NCBI GenBank assembly: GCA_022566355.1
Contig: JADFJB010000013.1
Coordinates: 1 to 54,610, forward strand
Direction: 5' to 3'
DNA: 54,610 nucleotides
From: a candidate division KSB1 bacterium
GTDB taxonomy: Bacteria; Zhuqueibacterota; JdFR-76; DREG01
Within the stretch, counting starts at the first letter, position 1. Every line of letters starts with the position of its first letter. The position numbers were made by a program, and so were the translations under genes. Shown here piece by piece: positions 26,070 through 35,928 of this stretch. Under the pieces are notes generated by a model. The model saw only the letters and a program-made list of their open reading frames with translations, ran no database searches and was not told the DNA's origin.

Positions 26070-26717
26070 CCAACAGAAAACTTAGAAAAAAGTATACAAA
26101 GTGCATTCTTTCAAAAATATGCCATTGCAGCTGTAGTTGTTATTGCCATTCTTGCCGTTTGGTTATTTCTGTATTTCATTCCCCTGAGACGGCAAATCAG
26201 CCTGTCGGTTAATGAAATAGATCAATGGGGTAGTAAAATAAAAGCATCTATCCTAACAGTAGAACAAGTTGAAAAAATATCAAATATCGTTGCCCAGATA
26301 AAAGTTGACATTAAGGAAATTGAAAAAAAGATCTATTATTTAGAAGACATGCCCATTATAGCTAGAGAGCTGCTGAAATATGGAAATTCTCACAAGCTCG
26401 AAATTGAATCTATGACGCCGAATTATGATGTTCTTTTCGAAGTAAAAAGCCTGCATTCGGAAGGCAAACCGTTGGTTAAACTACCTATTTCGATACAAAT
26501 GACTGGAAGGTACAAGAATATTGGGAAATTTATTTCCGACGTTGAAAATTTACCATTCGCTTTTGCACCGGATGGATTTGAGTTGACCGCAAACCCGGTT
26601 ATTTATCCCAAAATCGATATTAACGTCAAATGCTTTCTTTACCTTCTGAATGAAGAGAAAAGTAAAAAGGTAACAGCCAATTACTCTAGTTCCATAAGAA
26701 ATGATAATGAGGTTTAA
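26058..26717 (+). CDS. pilO: PilO-like type IV pilus inner-membrane protein
   Basis: 219 residues with one membrane helix (about 18-38), a coiled coil (about 45-105, with EQVEKISNIVAQIKVDIKEIEKKIYYL) and a periplasmic ferredoxin-like domain ending in FLYLLNEEKSKK. It pairs with the PilN domain of the fusion protein to form the alignment complex under the secretin. Similarity is recognised by layout and gene order rather than by strong motifs, as is usual for PilO. The start lies within a tandem duplication, and no clear ribosome site is present apart from the A-rich repeats. Confidence 0.85.
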   Translation: MEKKPTENLEKSIQSAFFQKYAIAAVVVIAILAVWLFLYFIPLRRQISLSVNEIDQWGSKIKASILTVEQVEKISNIVAQIKVDIKEIEKKIYYLEDMPIIARELLKYGNSHKLEIESMTPNYDVLFEVKSLHSEGKPLVKLPISIQMTGRYKNIGKFISDVENLPFAFAPDGFELTANPVIYPKIDINVKCFLYLLNEEKSKKVTANYSSSIRNDNEV

Positions 26718-26723
26718 GCAATA

Positions 26724-27194
26724 ATGAAAAAAAGCGAAAAAAGACTACTCATTTTTTTGGGTATTGCAGTCAGTTATTTTGGTTTCGATATCTTCATTTT
26801 AAAATCCGACGATGAAGAAATCCAGGTAAAATCAAAGCAAGATTTAAGAAAACCTGTAGACAACGACCAAATATCTGACACAGGGAATAAATCGAGACAA
26901 AAAACTACAAGGAAAGTTAAGTTTACTTCTATGGATTTGTCAAAGATTAGTAATTGGAATAATGATCCGTTTCTAGGCTCATTTAGGCCGGAGTTAATTG
27001 ATTCATTGCAAGGCTCAACTCCCTTTGTATTAAAAGCCATAGCCTGGAGAGATGAAATGGCACACGTTATCATCAATAACGAAGTTTATAAACTTGGGGA
27101 GGAGAAGGATGGATTCCTTGTATCTGAAGTCCGTAAAAATTCAGTGGTATGTTTTAAAAATGGTCAAAGGTTTGTTCTTACACTGGGTGAATGA
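26724..27194 (+). CDS. pilP: PilP-like lipoprotein-type pilus linker protein
   Basis: 156 residues: an N-terminal membrane segment (8-22, without a lipobox cysteine), a charged linker and a C-terminal beta domain (about 85-156). That domain shows the PilP pattern NDPFLGSF, then FVLKAIAW, VIINNEVYKLGEE and VVCFKNGQRFVLTLGE. In the classic system PilP is a lipoprotein that binds PilN/PilO and the secretin PilQ. Here a membrane anchor appears to replace the lipid anchor. It begins 6 bases after pilO and ends 1 base before pilQ. Confidence 0.78.
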   Translation: MKKSEKRLLIFLGIAVSYFGFDIFILKSDDEEIQVKSKQDLRKPVDNDQISDTGNKSRQKTTRKVKFTSMDLSKISNWNNDPFLGSFRPELIDSLQGSTPFVLKAIAWRDEMAHVIINNEVYKLGEEKDGFLVSEVRKNSVVCFKNGQRFVLTLGE

Positions 27195-27195
27195 A

Positions 27196-28911
27196 ATGAA
27201 AATAAAATCAATTATTATTACGCTGTTATTGCTTATACAAAGTTCTTTGCTATTTGGGCAAAAGAACGAAATTATAGATCTTTCATATACGGTCTGGAAA
27301 AATGAAATTCAATGTAGGATTACTTCAATACGCAAAGTACCTTTTGGCAGTATATGGCTACCGGATGATCAAAGATTGGTAGTCTATTTGAGAGAATCGG
27401 TATGGGTCTCTAATCAGGAACAGATTAATCCTGAGTTTGGTCCGGTAAAATCTGTATTCGGGCGTCAATCTAAAAATGATCCCTCGGTTGTTGAGATTAT
27501 TATTGATTTTATTGAAATCAAGAAATATGCGATCAACTATCTTGGCAATGATGTGATTGTTTCGATTGAAAAAAACACAAATAGTCGGCCATCAATAAGA
27601 AATGTTTCGGCAAAGGATCGAATTGAAAGAAGAGGGTTAGATAATAACAAAAAGATCTCTATGGATTATCGTGAGGCCGACTTACCCAATATTCTTAGAC
27701 TATTGGCTCAACAAAATAATGTGAATATCGTTGCAGGCTCTGATGTGACGGGCAATATCACGATAAGTTTGAGAAATGTTACTTTGAGGGAGGCTTTGGA
27801 TAACATACTGTTTGCCAATGGTTATGATTATATATTGGATGGAAATGTTATTTTAGTAAAATTAAAAGAACAATTTATTGCCAGCAAATCTCAAACCAAG
27901 ATTTATAGACTCAAATATATAGATGCTGGAAATCTCAAAAGTGTAATCAAAGATATGGTGTCCGATGATGCTAAAATTCATGTTCTGGTTCCGGACTTTT
28001 TTACTTCTGTACAAGCAAGTCAGGGGGGTATAGATAATGATAAGGGGAAAGGCCCACTTGCTTCTTTAACAGGGGGAGGTTCAGGCATTAAATCCAAAGA
28101 GAAAAAGAGATCCAGTATTTTAGTGGTCACCGAGAGTCCCGGAGTTATTCGAAAAATTGATGACATCATCGCAAAATTGGATGTCGCGGCACCGCAGATA
28201 TTAATTGAAGCCAAGCTAGTTGAACTTTCACCCATTGACAAAAGCAATCTAGGCATTGATTGGGATAAATCCATTTCGGCCAAAATGTTATACCAAGAAC
28301 TTCTTCCCTCCGGTGAGACCAGAGATTATAGCGCGATAAACCCGGATGTTAGACAGAGAGGTAATTGGTCTCTGGGACATTTAAGTGCTGATCAGTTTTC
28401 TGCTGTACTCAATTATTTACAAGAAAATACGGAATCAAAATTGATTTCCAATCCCAAAATATTAGCAATGGACAATGTGACAGCTACTATTAGCGTCGGT
28501 ACAAATTTCCCGATCCCCCAAATTAATCGGGGAGTCGGTGGCCAGGGTGATATTGTTACCTTTAATTATAAAGACGTTGCTATAGTACTGAATGTGACTC
28601 CTCATGTAACTGAAAACGACGAAATTATTATGCATGTAAACCCTGTCATTGAGGAGATTACCGGTCAAGTTTCAGTGGATGGAAACAGCGCTCCTATCAC
28701 CTCGAAACGGTCAGTAAGTACTGTTGTGACTGTAAAAGACGGGGATACTGTGGTAATTGGTGGTATGATTAAAGAAGGTTTAACCAAAACCGTAAGTAAA
28801 GTTTTCTTGCTTGGCGATATTCCTATTCTCGGAAAATTATTTAGAAACACAAAGTACGAGAAAAGGCAAACCGATTTGTTGATTTTTATAACACCACATA
28901 TCATTCCATAA
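27196..28911 (+). CDS. pilQ: PilQ secretin, outer-membrane pilus channel
   Basis: 571 residues from the ATG at 27196, next to the pilP stop; longer in-frame starts upstream overlap pilP and break the signal peptide. Order: signal peptide (1-21), an AMIN-like region (about 25-125), an N0/STN domain (about 153-222), a secretin N domain (about 235-345, with an inserted GGSGIKSKEKK loop) and the secretin core (about 380-570). The core has the expected VITPHVTEN-like, GGMIKEG and TDLLIFITPHIIP closing strands. It forms the ring through which the pilus exits. Translation is probably coupled to pilP. Confidence 0.93.
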   Translation: MKIKSIIITLLLLIQSSLLFGQKNEIIDLSYTVWKNEIQCRITSIRKVPFGSIWLPDDQRLVVYLRESVWVSNQEQINPEFGPVKSVFGRQSKNDPSVVEIIIDFIEIKKYAINYLGNDVIVSIEKNTNSRPSIRNVSAKDRIERRGLDNNKKISMDYREADLPNILRLLAQQNNVNIVAGSDVTGNITISLRNVTLREALDNILFANGYDYILDGNVILVKLKEQFIASKSQTKIYRLKYIDAGNLKSVIKDMVSDDAKIHVLVPDFFTSVQASQGGIDNDKGKGPLASLTGGGSGIKSKEKKRSSILVVTESPGVIRKIDDIIAKLDVAAPQILIEAKLVELSPIDKSNLGIDWDKSISAKMLYQELLPSGETRDYSAINPDVRQRGNWSLGHLSADQFSAVLNYLQENTESKLISNPKILAMDNVTATISVGTNFPIPQINRGVGGQGDIVTFNYKDVAIVLNVTPHVTENDEIIMHVNPVIEEITGQVSVDGNSAPITSKRSVSTVVTVKDGDTVVIGGMIKEGLTKTVSKVFLLGDIPILGKLFRNTKYEKRQTDLLIFITPHIIP

Positions 28912-28930
28912 TTTATGGCTAGTTGTTTTA

Positions 28931-29989
28931 ATGGATAAAAATACGCTAAATACTCTACTGCAATTTGCGGTAAGCAAAGATGCATCTGATATTCATATTG
29001 CCGCCGGGAGTGCCCCTATTTTTCGAATCCATGGTACTTTAAAACGTGTGGATGCGAAAATCGTAAGTGCTGAACAAACAGATTTTTTAATTAGTGAACT
29101 TTTGGATGATGAACAGAAACTGGATCTTGATAAAAATAAAGAACTTGATTTCGCCTATGCTTTACCAGGTGTTGCCAGGTTCCGAACCAATGTTTATCAT
29201 CAATTTCGTGGTAAGTCCATCGCTTTTAGAATAATACCGGAAAAAATTCGCACTTTGCAAGATTTGAACTGCCCAACCGGTGTTTACAAATTGGCAAGAG
29301 AACAGGAAGGTCTGGTTTTAGTTACGGGACCTACCGGTTCAGGAAAATCTACCACTCTAGCCGGAATGATTGACTTGATAGACACCGAAAAATATTACCA
29401 TATCATCACTGTAGAAGATCCTATAGAATATGTTTACCATGGGCGGAATTGTCTTATTAACCAACGGGAACTCGGACCGCACACACACTCTTTTGCAAAT
29501 GCTTTACGTGCAGCACTTCGGGAGGATCCCGACGTTATTCTAATTGGTGAAATGAGAGATTTAGAAACCATCTCATTGGCGTTAACCGCCGCCGAGACGG
29601 GCCACCTGGTTTTTGCTACTCTTCATACAAATAGCGCGGCCGAGACAGTTAACCGTGTTGTAGATGTTTTTCCGGCCGGACAACAAGCACAAATTCGCGC
29701 CCAGTTTGCTAATTCTTTATTGGGGGTGGTTTCTCAAAGACTTATTCCAACAATGGATGGCAACAGTCGGGTTGCCGCCATGGAAATTATGTTTGCTACA
29801 TCAGCTGCTAAAAATTTAATCCGCGAAGGAAAGACCCATCAGATACCATCTATTATTCAAACTGGCATTCAATTTGGGATGCAATCCATGGACCAAAGTC
29901 TGATGAAATTTGTACAGGATCGGAAAATTAGTCTTGATCAAGCGCAGTTATATGCAAATGATGTAAGTTTCTTTAAGAAAGCAGGGTAG
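28931..29989 (+). CDS. pilT: PilT retraction ATPase
   Basis: 352 residues of the PilT/GspE ATPase family. Visible features: the opening ASDIHIAAGSAPIFRIHG, Walker A GPTGSGKST, the Asp box ITVEDPIEYV, Walker B ILIGEMRD and the His box TGHLVFATLHTNSA. It powers pilus retraction for twitching and DNA uptake. It begins 19 bases after pilQ on the same strand, so it belongs to the operon. No extension ATPase PilB, platform PilC, peptidase PilD or pilin genes are in the window. It could be PilU-like, but the VSQRLIPT region and the length fit PilT. Confidence 0.95.
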   Translation: MDKNTLNTLLQFAVSKDASDIHIAAGSAPIFRIHGTLKRVDAKIVSAEQTDFLISELLDDEQKLDLDKNKELDFAYALPGVARFRTNVYHQFRGKSIAFRIIPEKIRTLQDLNCPTGVYKLAREQEGLVLVTGPTGSGKSTTLAGMIDLIDTEKYYHIITVEDPIEYVYHGRNCLINQRELGPHTHSFANALRAALREDPDVILIGEMRDLETISLALTAAETGHLVFATLHTNSAAETVNRVVDVFPAGQQAQIRAQFANSLLGVVSQRLIPTMDGNSRVAAMEIMFATSAAKNLIREGKTHQIPSIIQTGIQFGMQSMDQSLMKFVQDRKISLDQAQLYANDVSFFKKAG

Positions 29990-30021
29990 GGAACCATCAA
30001 GTTTTTCGGGGGTATTTAAAC

Positions 30022-32184
30022 CTATTCAATGAGTACCATCTTTTTTGTATCTATAAAATCGCCTGTCCGTAATTGATAAAAATATATCCCACTGGGTAAT
30101 TGACCGGCATCAAAATGTATTGAGAATTTCCCCTCAAATTGAAATTCTTTGACTAGTGTCTCAACTTTCCTGCCAAGAATATCGTAGATTTTCAAACTTA
30201 CAAAACTTGACTTCGGAATCAAATAGGTTATCGTTGTGACCGGATTAAATGGATTTGGGTAGTTTTGAGATAAAAAGTATTTGGAAGGAATCGATTGTTC
30301 TATTGACGTTTCTGAGATTCCGGTTATTGCATCTCCTCCTGTCGAAGTTTTAAGAATTGTTCCTCTAGTTCCGATTACCCAACCCTGCTTGCCATCAATA
30401 AAAAAGACTGATGCCAATCCTCTTTCGGTTCCACTCGCTTGCCTATCCCAGGTTTCGCCGCCATCGGCAGTTTTTAAGATAACTCCGGCTTCGCCAACAA
30501 CCCACCCCGACATGGAGTTAATAAAATAGGCTGATTTCAAGGTTATCAAATCGTCGAATTGGAGATCCCAGGTTAAACCCCCATCAGTGGTTTTATAAAT
30601 TGAACTGTAATATTGATTCTCATTTGAGTAAAATCCAGCTGCCCAACCTGTTGTTTCATTAACAAAGAATATGGTTCGTCCTTCAATGGGTAACTTGGTT
30701 TGTTTGTTCCAGTTGACCCCACCATCAATTGTTTTTATGATAGTGCCATCCACCGAGATGGACCAGCCAACATTCGCATTCACAAAAGAAATTGATTCCA
30801 GGGTGTAATTTGTCACGTTTGTATTAGCGTTCCAATTTAAACCATTATCTGTCGTATTCAAAATAGTCCCGCCAATTCCTTCTACAAAACCACCGCCGCT
30901 CGCCCAACCTATATCCGGATTAAAAAAATAAACGGATTTCAAAAAATAAGGCTCGTTGCCACCAAATTGAAGGTTCCAGGTTGAGCCGCCATCATTCGTA
31001 GTTAAAATGGTTCCATCTGCTCCAACTGCACATCCTGAGTTAACATCTGTGAAATGAATTGAAAACAGACTTTTGGAGATTTGATTATTTTGAACTATCC
31101 AGTTTACCCCTCCGTCATCGGTTTTCAAAATTGAACCATTCTCACCCGCAACCCATCCAGTATTCTCATTAATAAAGAAAACTGAATTTAACGAAGGTGT
31201 AACCCCGGTTGTTCGACTCGACCAATTGTTACCCATATCGTTTGACTGAAGAATAGTACCGTCAAGACCGACTGAATAACCGGTATTTTCCGTAAACGCA
31301 ACGGATAATAACGTATTGGTTGTCCCACTTGGTTTACCAATCCAATTTGATCCGCTGTCTAAAGTTTTTAGAATCGTTCCATTAGCCCCAATTGCCCAGC
31401 CTTCATTTTGGTTTGAAAAAAATACAGAAAATAGATTAGCCGAGGATTGATTGCTCTGGGTATTCCAATTCGTTCCACCATTATTGGTATGCAGAATTGC
31501 TCCATCAAATCCAACAACCCAACCATTCATAGAGTCGACAAAATATACGGATTTAAACCAGACAGGAAGTTCATCGCTTTGTGCATTCCAATTAATTCCG
31601 CCATTACCGGTTTTGAGGATAATTCCGGTTTCCCCGGATGTAAAGTCATGACCGACAGCCCAACCGGTTCTGGAATCAATAAAATAAACGGACCACAAAT
31701 CCTTTGAGGTTCCGCTTACTTGTGGAAGCCAAGTTGCTCCACCATCAATTGTCTTGTATATGATACCATTTACACCAACCGCCCAACCGATATTTTTATC
31801 GAAAAAATAAATATCCCTAAAGCCGTTCCAATCTCCCGGAATCTGAGGTGTCCAGTCTTTACCGCCATTGGTAGTGTTTAGAATTGTGCCACCGACTGCC
31901 CAGCCAATTTGATGATTAACGAAGTAAACTCCCCACAGAATATTTGTAGAACCTCCGGCATAATGTTGAACATCCCAAAAATTCCCGGAGTCGATCGTTT
32001 TTATTATTGTGGATAACGTTCCAACCGCTATAGCGGTGCTATCATCGATAATCTGAATGTCTCTTAAGTAATTGCCCTGCGGAGATGGATTTTGCCAGAT
32101 CCAGGCTTCCTGGGCGTAACAGGCTTGCCCAAAAATGATAAAACAATGAATAGAAAAATACAGAGTGACTATGAAATGTCTCAT
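30022..32184 (-). CDS. Secreted YCF48/BNR-type beta-propeller protein with a T9SS sorting domain
   Basis: 720 residues: a signal peptide (about 1-25), 14 repeats of 40-48 residues built on FxD/FINxxxGWAVGxxGxIxKTxDGGxxW, then a T9SS type A sorting domain (about 640-720) with QNYPNPFNPVTTITY, LKIYDILGRKVETL and SGIYFYQL. The repeats are the YCF48/BNR type first known from the photosystem II assembly factor. In this lineage such proteins are secreted and their function is unknown. Fourteen blades would make two seven-bladed propellers. It would be carried across the outer membrane by a type IX secretion system encoded elsewhere. Confidence 0.9.
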   Translation of the reverse strand: MRHFIVTLYFSIHCFIIFGQACYAQEAWIWQNPSPQGNYLRDIQIIDDSTAIAVGTLSTIIKTIDSGNFWDVQHYAGGSTNILWGVYFVNHQIGWAVGGTILNTTNGGKDWTPQIPGDWNGFRDIYFFDKNIGWAVGVNGIIYKTIDGGATWLPQVSGTSKDLWSVYFIDSRTGWAVGHDFTSGETGIILKTGNGGINWNAQSDELPVWFKSVYFVDSMNGWVVGFDGAILHTNNGGTNWNTQSNQSSANLFSVFFSNQNEGWAIGANGTILKTLDSGSNWIGKPSGTTNTLLSVAFTENTGYSVGLDGTILQSNDMGNNWSSRTTGVTPSLNSVFFINENTGWVAGENGSILKTDDGGVNWIVQNNQISKSLFSIHFTDVNSGCAVGADGTILTTNDGGSTWNLQFGGNEPYFLKSVYFFNPDIGWASGGGFVEGIGGTILNTTDNGLNWNANTNVTNYTLESISFVNANVGWSISVDGTIIKTIDGGVNWNKQTKLPIEGRTIFFVNETTGWAAGFYSNENQYYSSIYKTTDGGLTWDLQFDDLITLKSAYFINSMSGWVVGEAGVILKTADGGETWDRQASGTERGLASVFFIDGKQGWVIGTRGTILKTSTGGDAITGISETSIEQSIPSKYFLSQNYPNPFNPVTTITYLIPKSSFVSLKIYDILGRKVETLVKEFQFEGKFSIHFDAGQLPSGIYFYQLRTGDFIDTKKMVLIE

Positions 32185-32230
32185 TTGGCAATCACATATC
32201 GATAATAACCTTCGTTTAGAGCAATTATAT

Positions 32231-33637
32231 TTACTTGAATTGTTGAATGACCTCTTTTAAAGAAGGTATATTTTGCCATGATCCGTTTATAAATTGATCG
32301 TTTGCCTTCTTCCTGGCATATTCAATGATCGCCCGTCTCTCACCCGATAGAGAGCTGGTACCTAGATGAATTTTACTAGGACTATCAACATCCCGAATTA
32401 ATGCCCAATCGGCAATTGTAGTTACATTATAAGTTGCCCAAATGAAGACATAGGCAAGCCCTGTGGTTATTTCTTCATTGATGGTACTCTCCAGTGCAAG
32501 CAACTCATTCGTCTGGAAGAATAAACTGCCATCCACGTAAATTTCTATTTCTTTGCTTGGTTTCATCACCCATGAAATATCATTAATTTCACCAGGATTG
32601 GTTTTAATAAGAGTGGAATGGCCAAATCCATTTTCAAAATGGCCCCAAACGCCATTGCCTGTATTGGAATCATAAACAAAACCTGCTGCGATCCAATTAG
32701 TAACTGGGTCAGTGGTCACATCAAAACGAAACGCGATGATCATTATGGTTCCGTCGTCATCAGTTATCATTCCGATACTGCTCTGGGCAGTTTCAAAATC
32801 ATTTTTTCGGCCAAAGGCAACCCGATATGTCCAGGGTGCAGCTCTCGTTGAAGTCAATTCGAAGCCTGCTTGACCAATACTGTTAACATTATTACCTGTG
32901 AGTTCTAAAAATCCGTTATTGAGTGATCCAGTTGCATCGGAAATATCCCAGTTTAATAAATCATCAGAAAACTCTTCCAGAACGATTGAACTAGGCAAGT
33001 TTGTTGCGGAAACCGAAACATTTTGATTCCCGCCGGTTGAGTTTATGAGTAATGATTCTGAAATCCTTGTACCACTGGCAAAACTTCGATCGACGGTTAA
33101 AGTTACAGTTGCTGCGTTTTTACCGGATGATGAGCTAAGTGAAAGCCAGGGAGTATTGGAAAATGTTGAGATCGTCCAATATAAGTTTCCAGCGCCAAGG
33201 TTTTGTATTTGCAATTCTTTGCTTGTTTCCGAAGATTCGAAATTGATCACATCCGGAGTGATGAGTAGTTCGGAAATCAAAACCGAAACACTCAAATTTT
33301 CATCGCCGCCATTTGACGTGATTTGGATGGATGCATTGTGTGTTCCTCCATTCAAATTAGCAGGATTTATTGTTATCGTTAGCTGGTCTCCGCCCTGGCC
33401 GCTGTCTGGATAAATGCTTAACCAGGGCATATCGGTTGCTTCAATAGCGCTCCAGGTTAATTCTCCACCACCCTTATTACCAATTGTAACATTTTTAGTT
33501 GTCTGGCCAGGTTCAAATAAGGCTAGTAATGTGGATATGGATATTGTCGGTTCGGAAGAAGCCGGATTTTTACTGCATCGAAAAATAGCGACAAGTGAAC
33601 ATAAAGAAAGAATTAATAATACCCTTGAAATTCTCAT
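32231..33637 (-). CDS. Exported protein with two BACON-like domains and a jelly-roll domain
   Basis: 468 residues. A hydrophobic N-terminus ending in IFRC suggests a lipoprotein, although Arg before the Cys is unusual. Two BACON-like beta domains follow (about 32-125 and 125-213), each with a WLSI/WLSL strand and a FEPGQTTKNVTI or FESSETSKELQI start. A concanavalin-like/LamG-type domain (about 220-400) carries VYDSNTGNGVWGHF and VDGSLFFQ. This set-up is common in secreted, carbohydrate-binding proteins; no catalytic residues are evident. An AAGGAGGT site precedes the ATG. It lies 46 bases upstream of the propeller gene on the same strand, so the two are probably co-transcribed. Confidence 0.75.
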   Translation of the reverse strand: MRISRVLLILSLCSLVAIFRCSKNPASSEPTISISTLLALFEPGQTTKNVTIGNKGGGELTWSAIEATDMPWLSIYPDSGQGGDQLTITINPANLNGGTHNASIQITSNGGDENLSVSVLISELLITPDVINFESSETSKELQIQNLGAGNLYWTISTFSNTPWLSLSSSSGKNAATVTLTVDRSFASGTRISESLLINSTGGNQNVSVSATNLPSSIVLEEFSDDLLNWDISDATGSLNNGFLELTGNNVNSIGQAGFELTSTRAAPWTYRVAFGRKNDFETAQSSIGMITDDDGTIMIIAFRFDVTTDPVTNWIAAGFVYDSNTGNGVWGHFENGFGHSTLIKTNPGEINDISWVMKPSKEIEIYVDGSLFFQTNELLALESTINEEITTGLAYVFIWATYNVTTIADWALIRDVDSPSKIHLGTSSLSGERRAIIEYARKKANDQFINGSWQNIPSLKEVIQQFK

Positions 33638-33976
33638 GGATTTACCTCCTTAATATTGTTATTTAATAATCGGAAAATCGGGGTAATTCTTAAGGATAAT
33701 AATTCTACTTTCGAATTTATCTAGCCTAATAAAATTCAATGAGGTTAGATGTCAAAGTATTATTTTGTGAAGTCACATATGACTTTTATTGGTGGGGGGA
33801 AAAGGGATAAAATAATGAGTTATAGGTTGGAAATTGAGCTATATTGCTACAATAATTTGTTAGTCTCGATTAACCTTCACTTAGCAAACTTAGCAGTAGA
33901 GGAATTTTCCTCCTTGATAAAGAGGGTCAGGGGAGGTTTAATTGAGTAAGTCTTTTTTAATATAGATAGAGAATAT
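33638..33976. other. 339-base gap with a short palindromic repeat
   Basis: This stretch separates the BACON gene from the M24 gene, both - strand. It is AT-rich. Near 33905-33940 lies a CCTCCTTGATAAAGAGGG-type element with arms CCTCC and GGAGG, resembling a dispersed repeat. A 66-codon + strand frame at 33749-33949 runs through that element and is not a convincing gene. Confidence 0.4.
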
Positions 33977-35158
33977 TTAACGAACCAAAATGAGCTCTTT
34001 CTGTGGTTCTCCTTCAATGACAACGTCACCATCCATTGTTATGAAAACATTGATCTCCGAACGCACAGCTATTTCTTTCAGGTAAATTCCCGGTTCAATG
34101 GAAAAGCAGATGCCAGGTATTAATTTCCGTTCATCCTTGGTTTCCAGGTTGTCGATATTAACGCCATTACCATGAACTTCTTCTCCAATTGAATGCCCGG
34201 TTCTGTGGATGAAATATTGTCCATATCCTGCATCCTTAATAACATTTCGACAAACATCGTCGACTTGCCAGCCATAACAATCATCGCCTTTGGCAAATTT
34301 ATCTTTCACAAAGGAAACTGCCGCGTCTCGTGCTCTGGATACGACATCGAATATTTCAAGATATTTTGCCGGTGGATCTTCACCGATAAATCCACACCAG
34401 GTAACATCGAAATAAATAGACCCGGGTTCTTTCTTTTTTGCCCACAGGTCAATCAAAACACAATCGCCCTTTTTGAAATTGTAGCTATTCTCTTTCGTGG
34501 GCTCAAAATGAGGATTGCAGGGATGATCGTTAACGCCAACGATAGGATGATGACCGTCATCGGTTAAGCCATTCTCATCGAATTTATTTGCAATGAATTG
34601 CTGAATTTCATATTCCGTCAACGAGAGGCTTTCACGAATGGCACGACCGATTTCTGCATAGGCTTGATCTTTAATTTCCAGGACAATTTTGCCGGCATCA
34701 ATATGAGACTGAAATCCCTTTTCATCAATTCGTGATTCAAACAGTTGGACAAGATCGGCAGACGAAACAATTGTATGACCAAAACTTCGCACTAATTCCA
34801 CTGTGCCTGCATCTGCCATGGAGATGTAAGGAATGTTATTTAATGGTGAATATTGCATAGCAACTTTTTTAGGACTTCCCAAAATGTTTTCAAGTTCTTT
34901 ATGCAATTGTCCGTAGGCAAGATAATACCTTTGGGAGCCAGGTAAAGAATCCAGTTTTCTTGGCTCAACAGTATGCGTAAGCCTTGTAGGCTCTCCATTA
35001 GCAGGAATATAATAAAACCACCTTCGAGATGTAAAATTGCCAAAATCTAATCCCAGGACCCGGTAAGATAGATGATCCTGGTTGTGAAAGTCATAGCATA
35101 ACCATCCATCGATGTCCGCTTCATTGAGCGCTGTCTGTATTTCTTGTAGGTTCATCAT
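33977..35158 (-). CDS. M24 family metallopeptidase (Xaa-Pro aminopeptidase type)
   Basis: 393 residues with a creatinase-like N-terminal domain (1-150) and a pita-bread metallopeptidase domain (160-393). The metal ligands are visible: two Asp in CVLIDLWAKK and IYFDVTW, His in HRTGHSIGEEVHG, Glu in SIEPGIYL and Glu in VRSEINVFI. It removes N-terminal residues before proline, using two manganese, cobalt or zinc ions. The opening LNEADIDGWLCYDFHNQDHLSYRVLGL is typical of cytoplasmic peptidases of this group. No signal peptide. It lies 42 bases downstream of the yjbQ-like gene on the same strand. Confidence 0.9.
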   Translation of the reverse strand: MMNLQEIQTALNEADIDGWLCYDFHNQDHLSYRVLGLDFGNFTSRRWFYYIPANGEPTRLTHTVEPRKLDSLPGSQRYYLAYGQLHKELENILGSPKKVAMQYSPLNNIPYISMADAGTVELVRSFGHTIVSSADLVQLFESRIDEKGFQSHIDAGKIVLEIKDQAYAEIGRAIRESLSLTEYEIQQFIANKFDENGLTDDGHHPIVGVNDHPCNPHFEPTKENSYNFKKGDCVLIDLWAKKKEPGSIYFDVTWCGFIGEDPPAKYLEIFDVVSRARDAAVSFVKDKFAKGDDCYGWQVDDVCRNVIKDAGYGQYFIHRTGHSIGEEVHGNGVNIDNLETKDERKLIPGICFSIEPGIYLKEIAVRSEINVFITMDGDVVIEGEPQKELILVR

Positions 35159-35200
35159 TACTCCAAAGTTAGAAATTAGAGGTTTCCATATCCAGCCGGA

Positions 35201-35614
35201 TCATTCGCCCATGACCTTAATAATTACCCGCTTTCGCCGCATGCCATCGAACTCCGCGTAATACACTTCCTGCCATGGGCCAAAATCACATTTTCCATTG
35301 GTAACCGGTATAACCACTTCATGATGCAACAATAAATTTTTAAGATGTGCATCTCCATTGTCTTCCCCGGTACGATGATGCCGGTAATTTGGACCTTGCG
35401 GAGCTAATTTGTCCAACCAATCATCGATATCCTGAATTAAGCCGGATTCGGCATCGTTAACATAAACTGCGGCCGTAATATGCATGGCAGAAACCAGAAC
35501 CATGCCTTCCTGAATCCCGCTCTTTTTTACAGCCCCTTGAACTTCTCCTGTTATGTTGATGTACTCTCTCCTGGTTTTGGTTTCAAACCAAAGATACTCT
35601 GTGTGAAACTTCAT
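35201..35614 (-). CDS. YjbQ-family (UPF0047) protein
   Basis: 137 residues matching the YjbQ/UPF0047 family from end to end. Landmarks are the [13 protein letters not shown] strand, the histidine pair in [18 protein letters not shown], and the metal-binding [28 protein letters not shown] ending. Members have a weak thiamin phosphate synthase activity in vitro; their main role is unknown. No thiamin genes adjoin it. A palindromic repeat fills much of the space before the divergent HAD gene. Confidence 0.9.
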   Translation of the reverse strand: MKFHTEYLWFETKTRREYINITGEVQGAVKKSGIQEGMVLVSAMHITAAVYVNDAESGLIQDIDDWLDKLAPQGPNYRHHRTGEDNGDAHLKNLLLHHEVVIPVTNGKCDFGPWQEVYYAEFDGMRRKRVIIKVMGE

Positions 35615-35663
35615 TTGATCCTCTAAAATTTATGGAATATTACCTTCTGAAGAACTACCAGAA

Positions 35664-35786
35664 TGTCATTTCGATCCCGCCTGGCAGGAGAGAAATCTTG
35701 TATATAACAGCTAGATTGATGAACCCAAAAGATTTCTCGTCGTAAACTCCGTTCGACTTCGCTCACGACGCTGCCTCGAAATGACA
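35664..35786. repeat. 123-base palindromic repeat with nested arms
   Basis: Perfect 11-base ends TGTCATTTCGA and TCGAAATGACA bound an element with inner arms AGAAATCTTG and AAAAGATTTCT. This nested pattern (TGTCATTTCG...AGAAATCT...AGATTTCT...CGAAATGACA) is known from many FCB-group genomes as a dispersed repeat that can fold into a long hairpin. It lies between divergent genes; one copy seen in this window. Confidence 0.75.
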
Positions 35787-35928
35787 GAATTAACTGAAGG
35801 TAAATTTGATAGATCAAAAAATCAAGAGATTTACCGATTACTTAAGAGACATACAGAAAATTGGTAATCCCAATGACGATTGTGTATATTGAAAAAAAAT
35901 AAAACCTATAATTTTACGGAACTGGTTA

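Noticed and set aside
27052-27195. Longer pilQ starting inside pilP
   Set aside because: The extra 48 residues overlap pilP in another frame and would bury the signal peptide; the ATG at 27196 next to the pilP stop is better.
33749-33949. 66-codon + strand frame
   Set aside because: It runs through a palindromic repeat, has no ribosome site and its composition is not gene-like.
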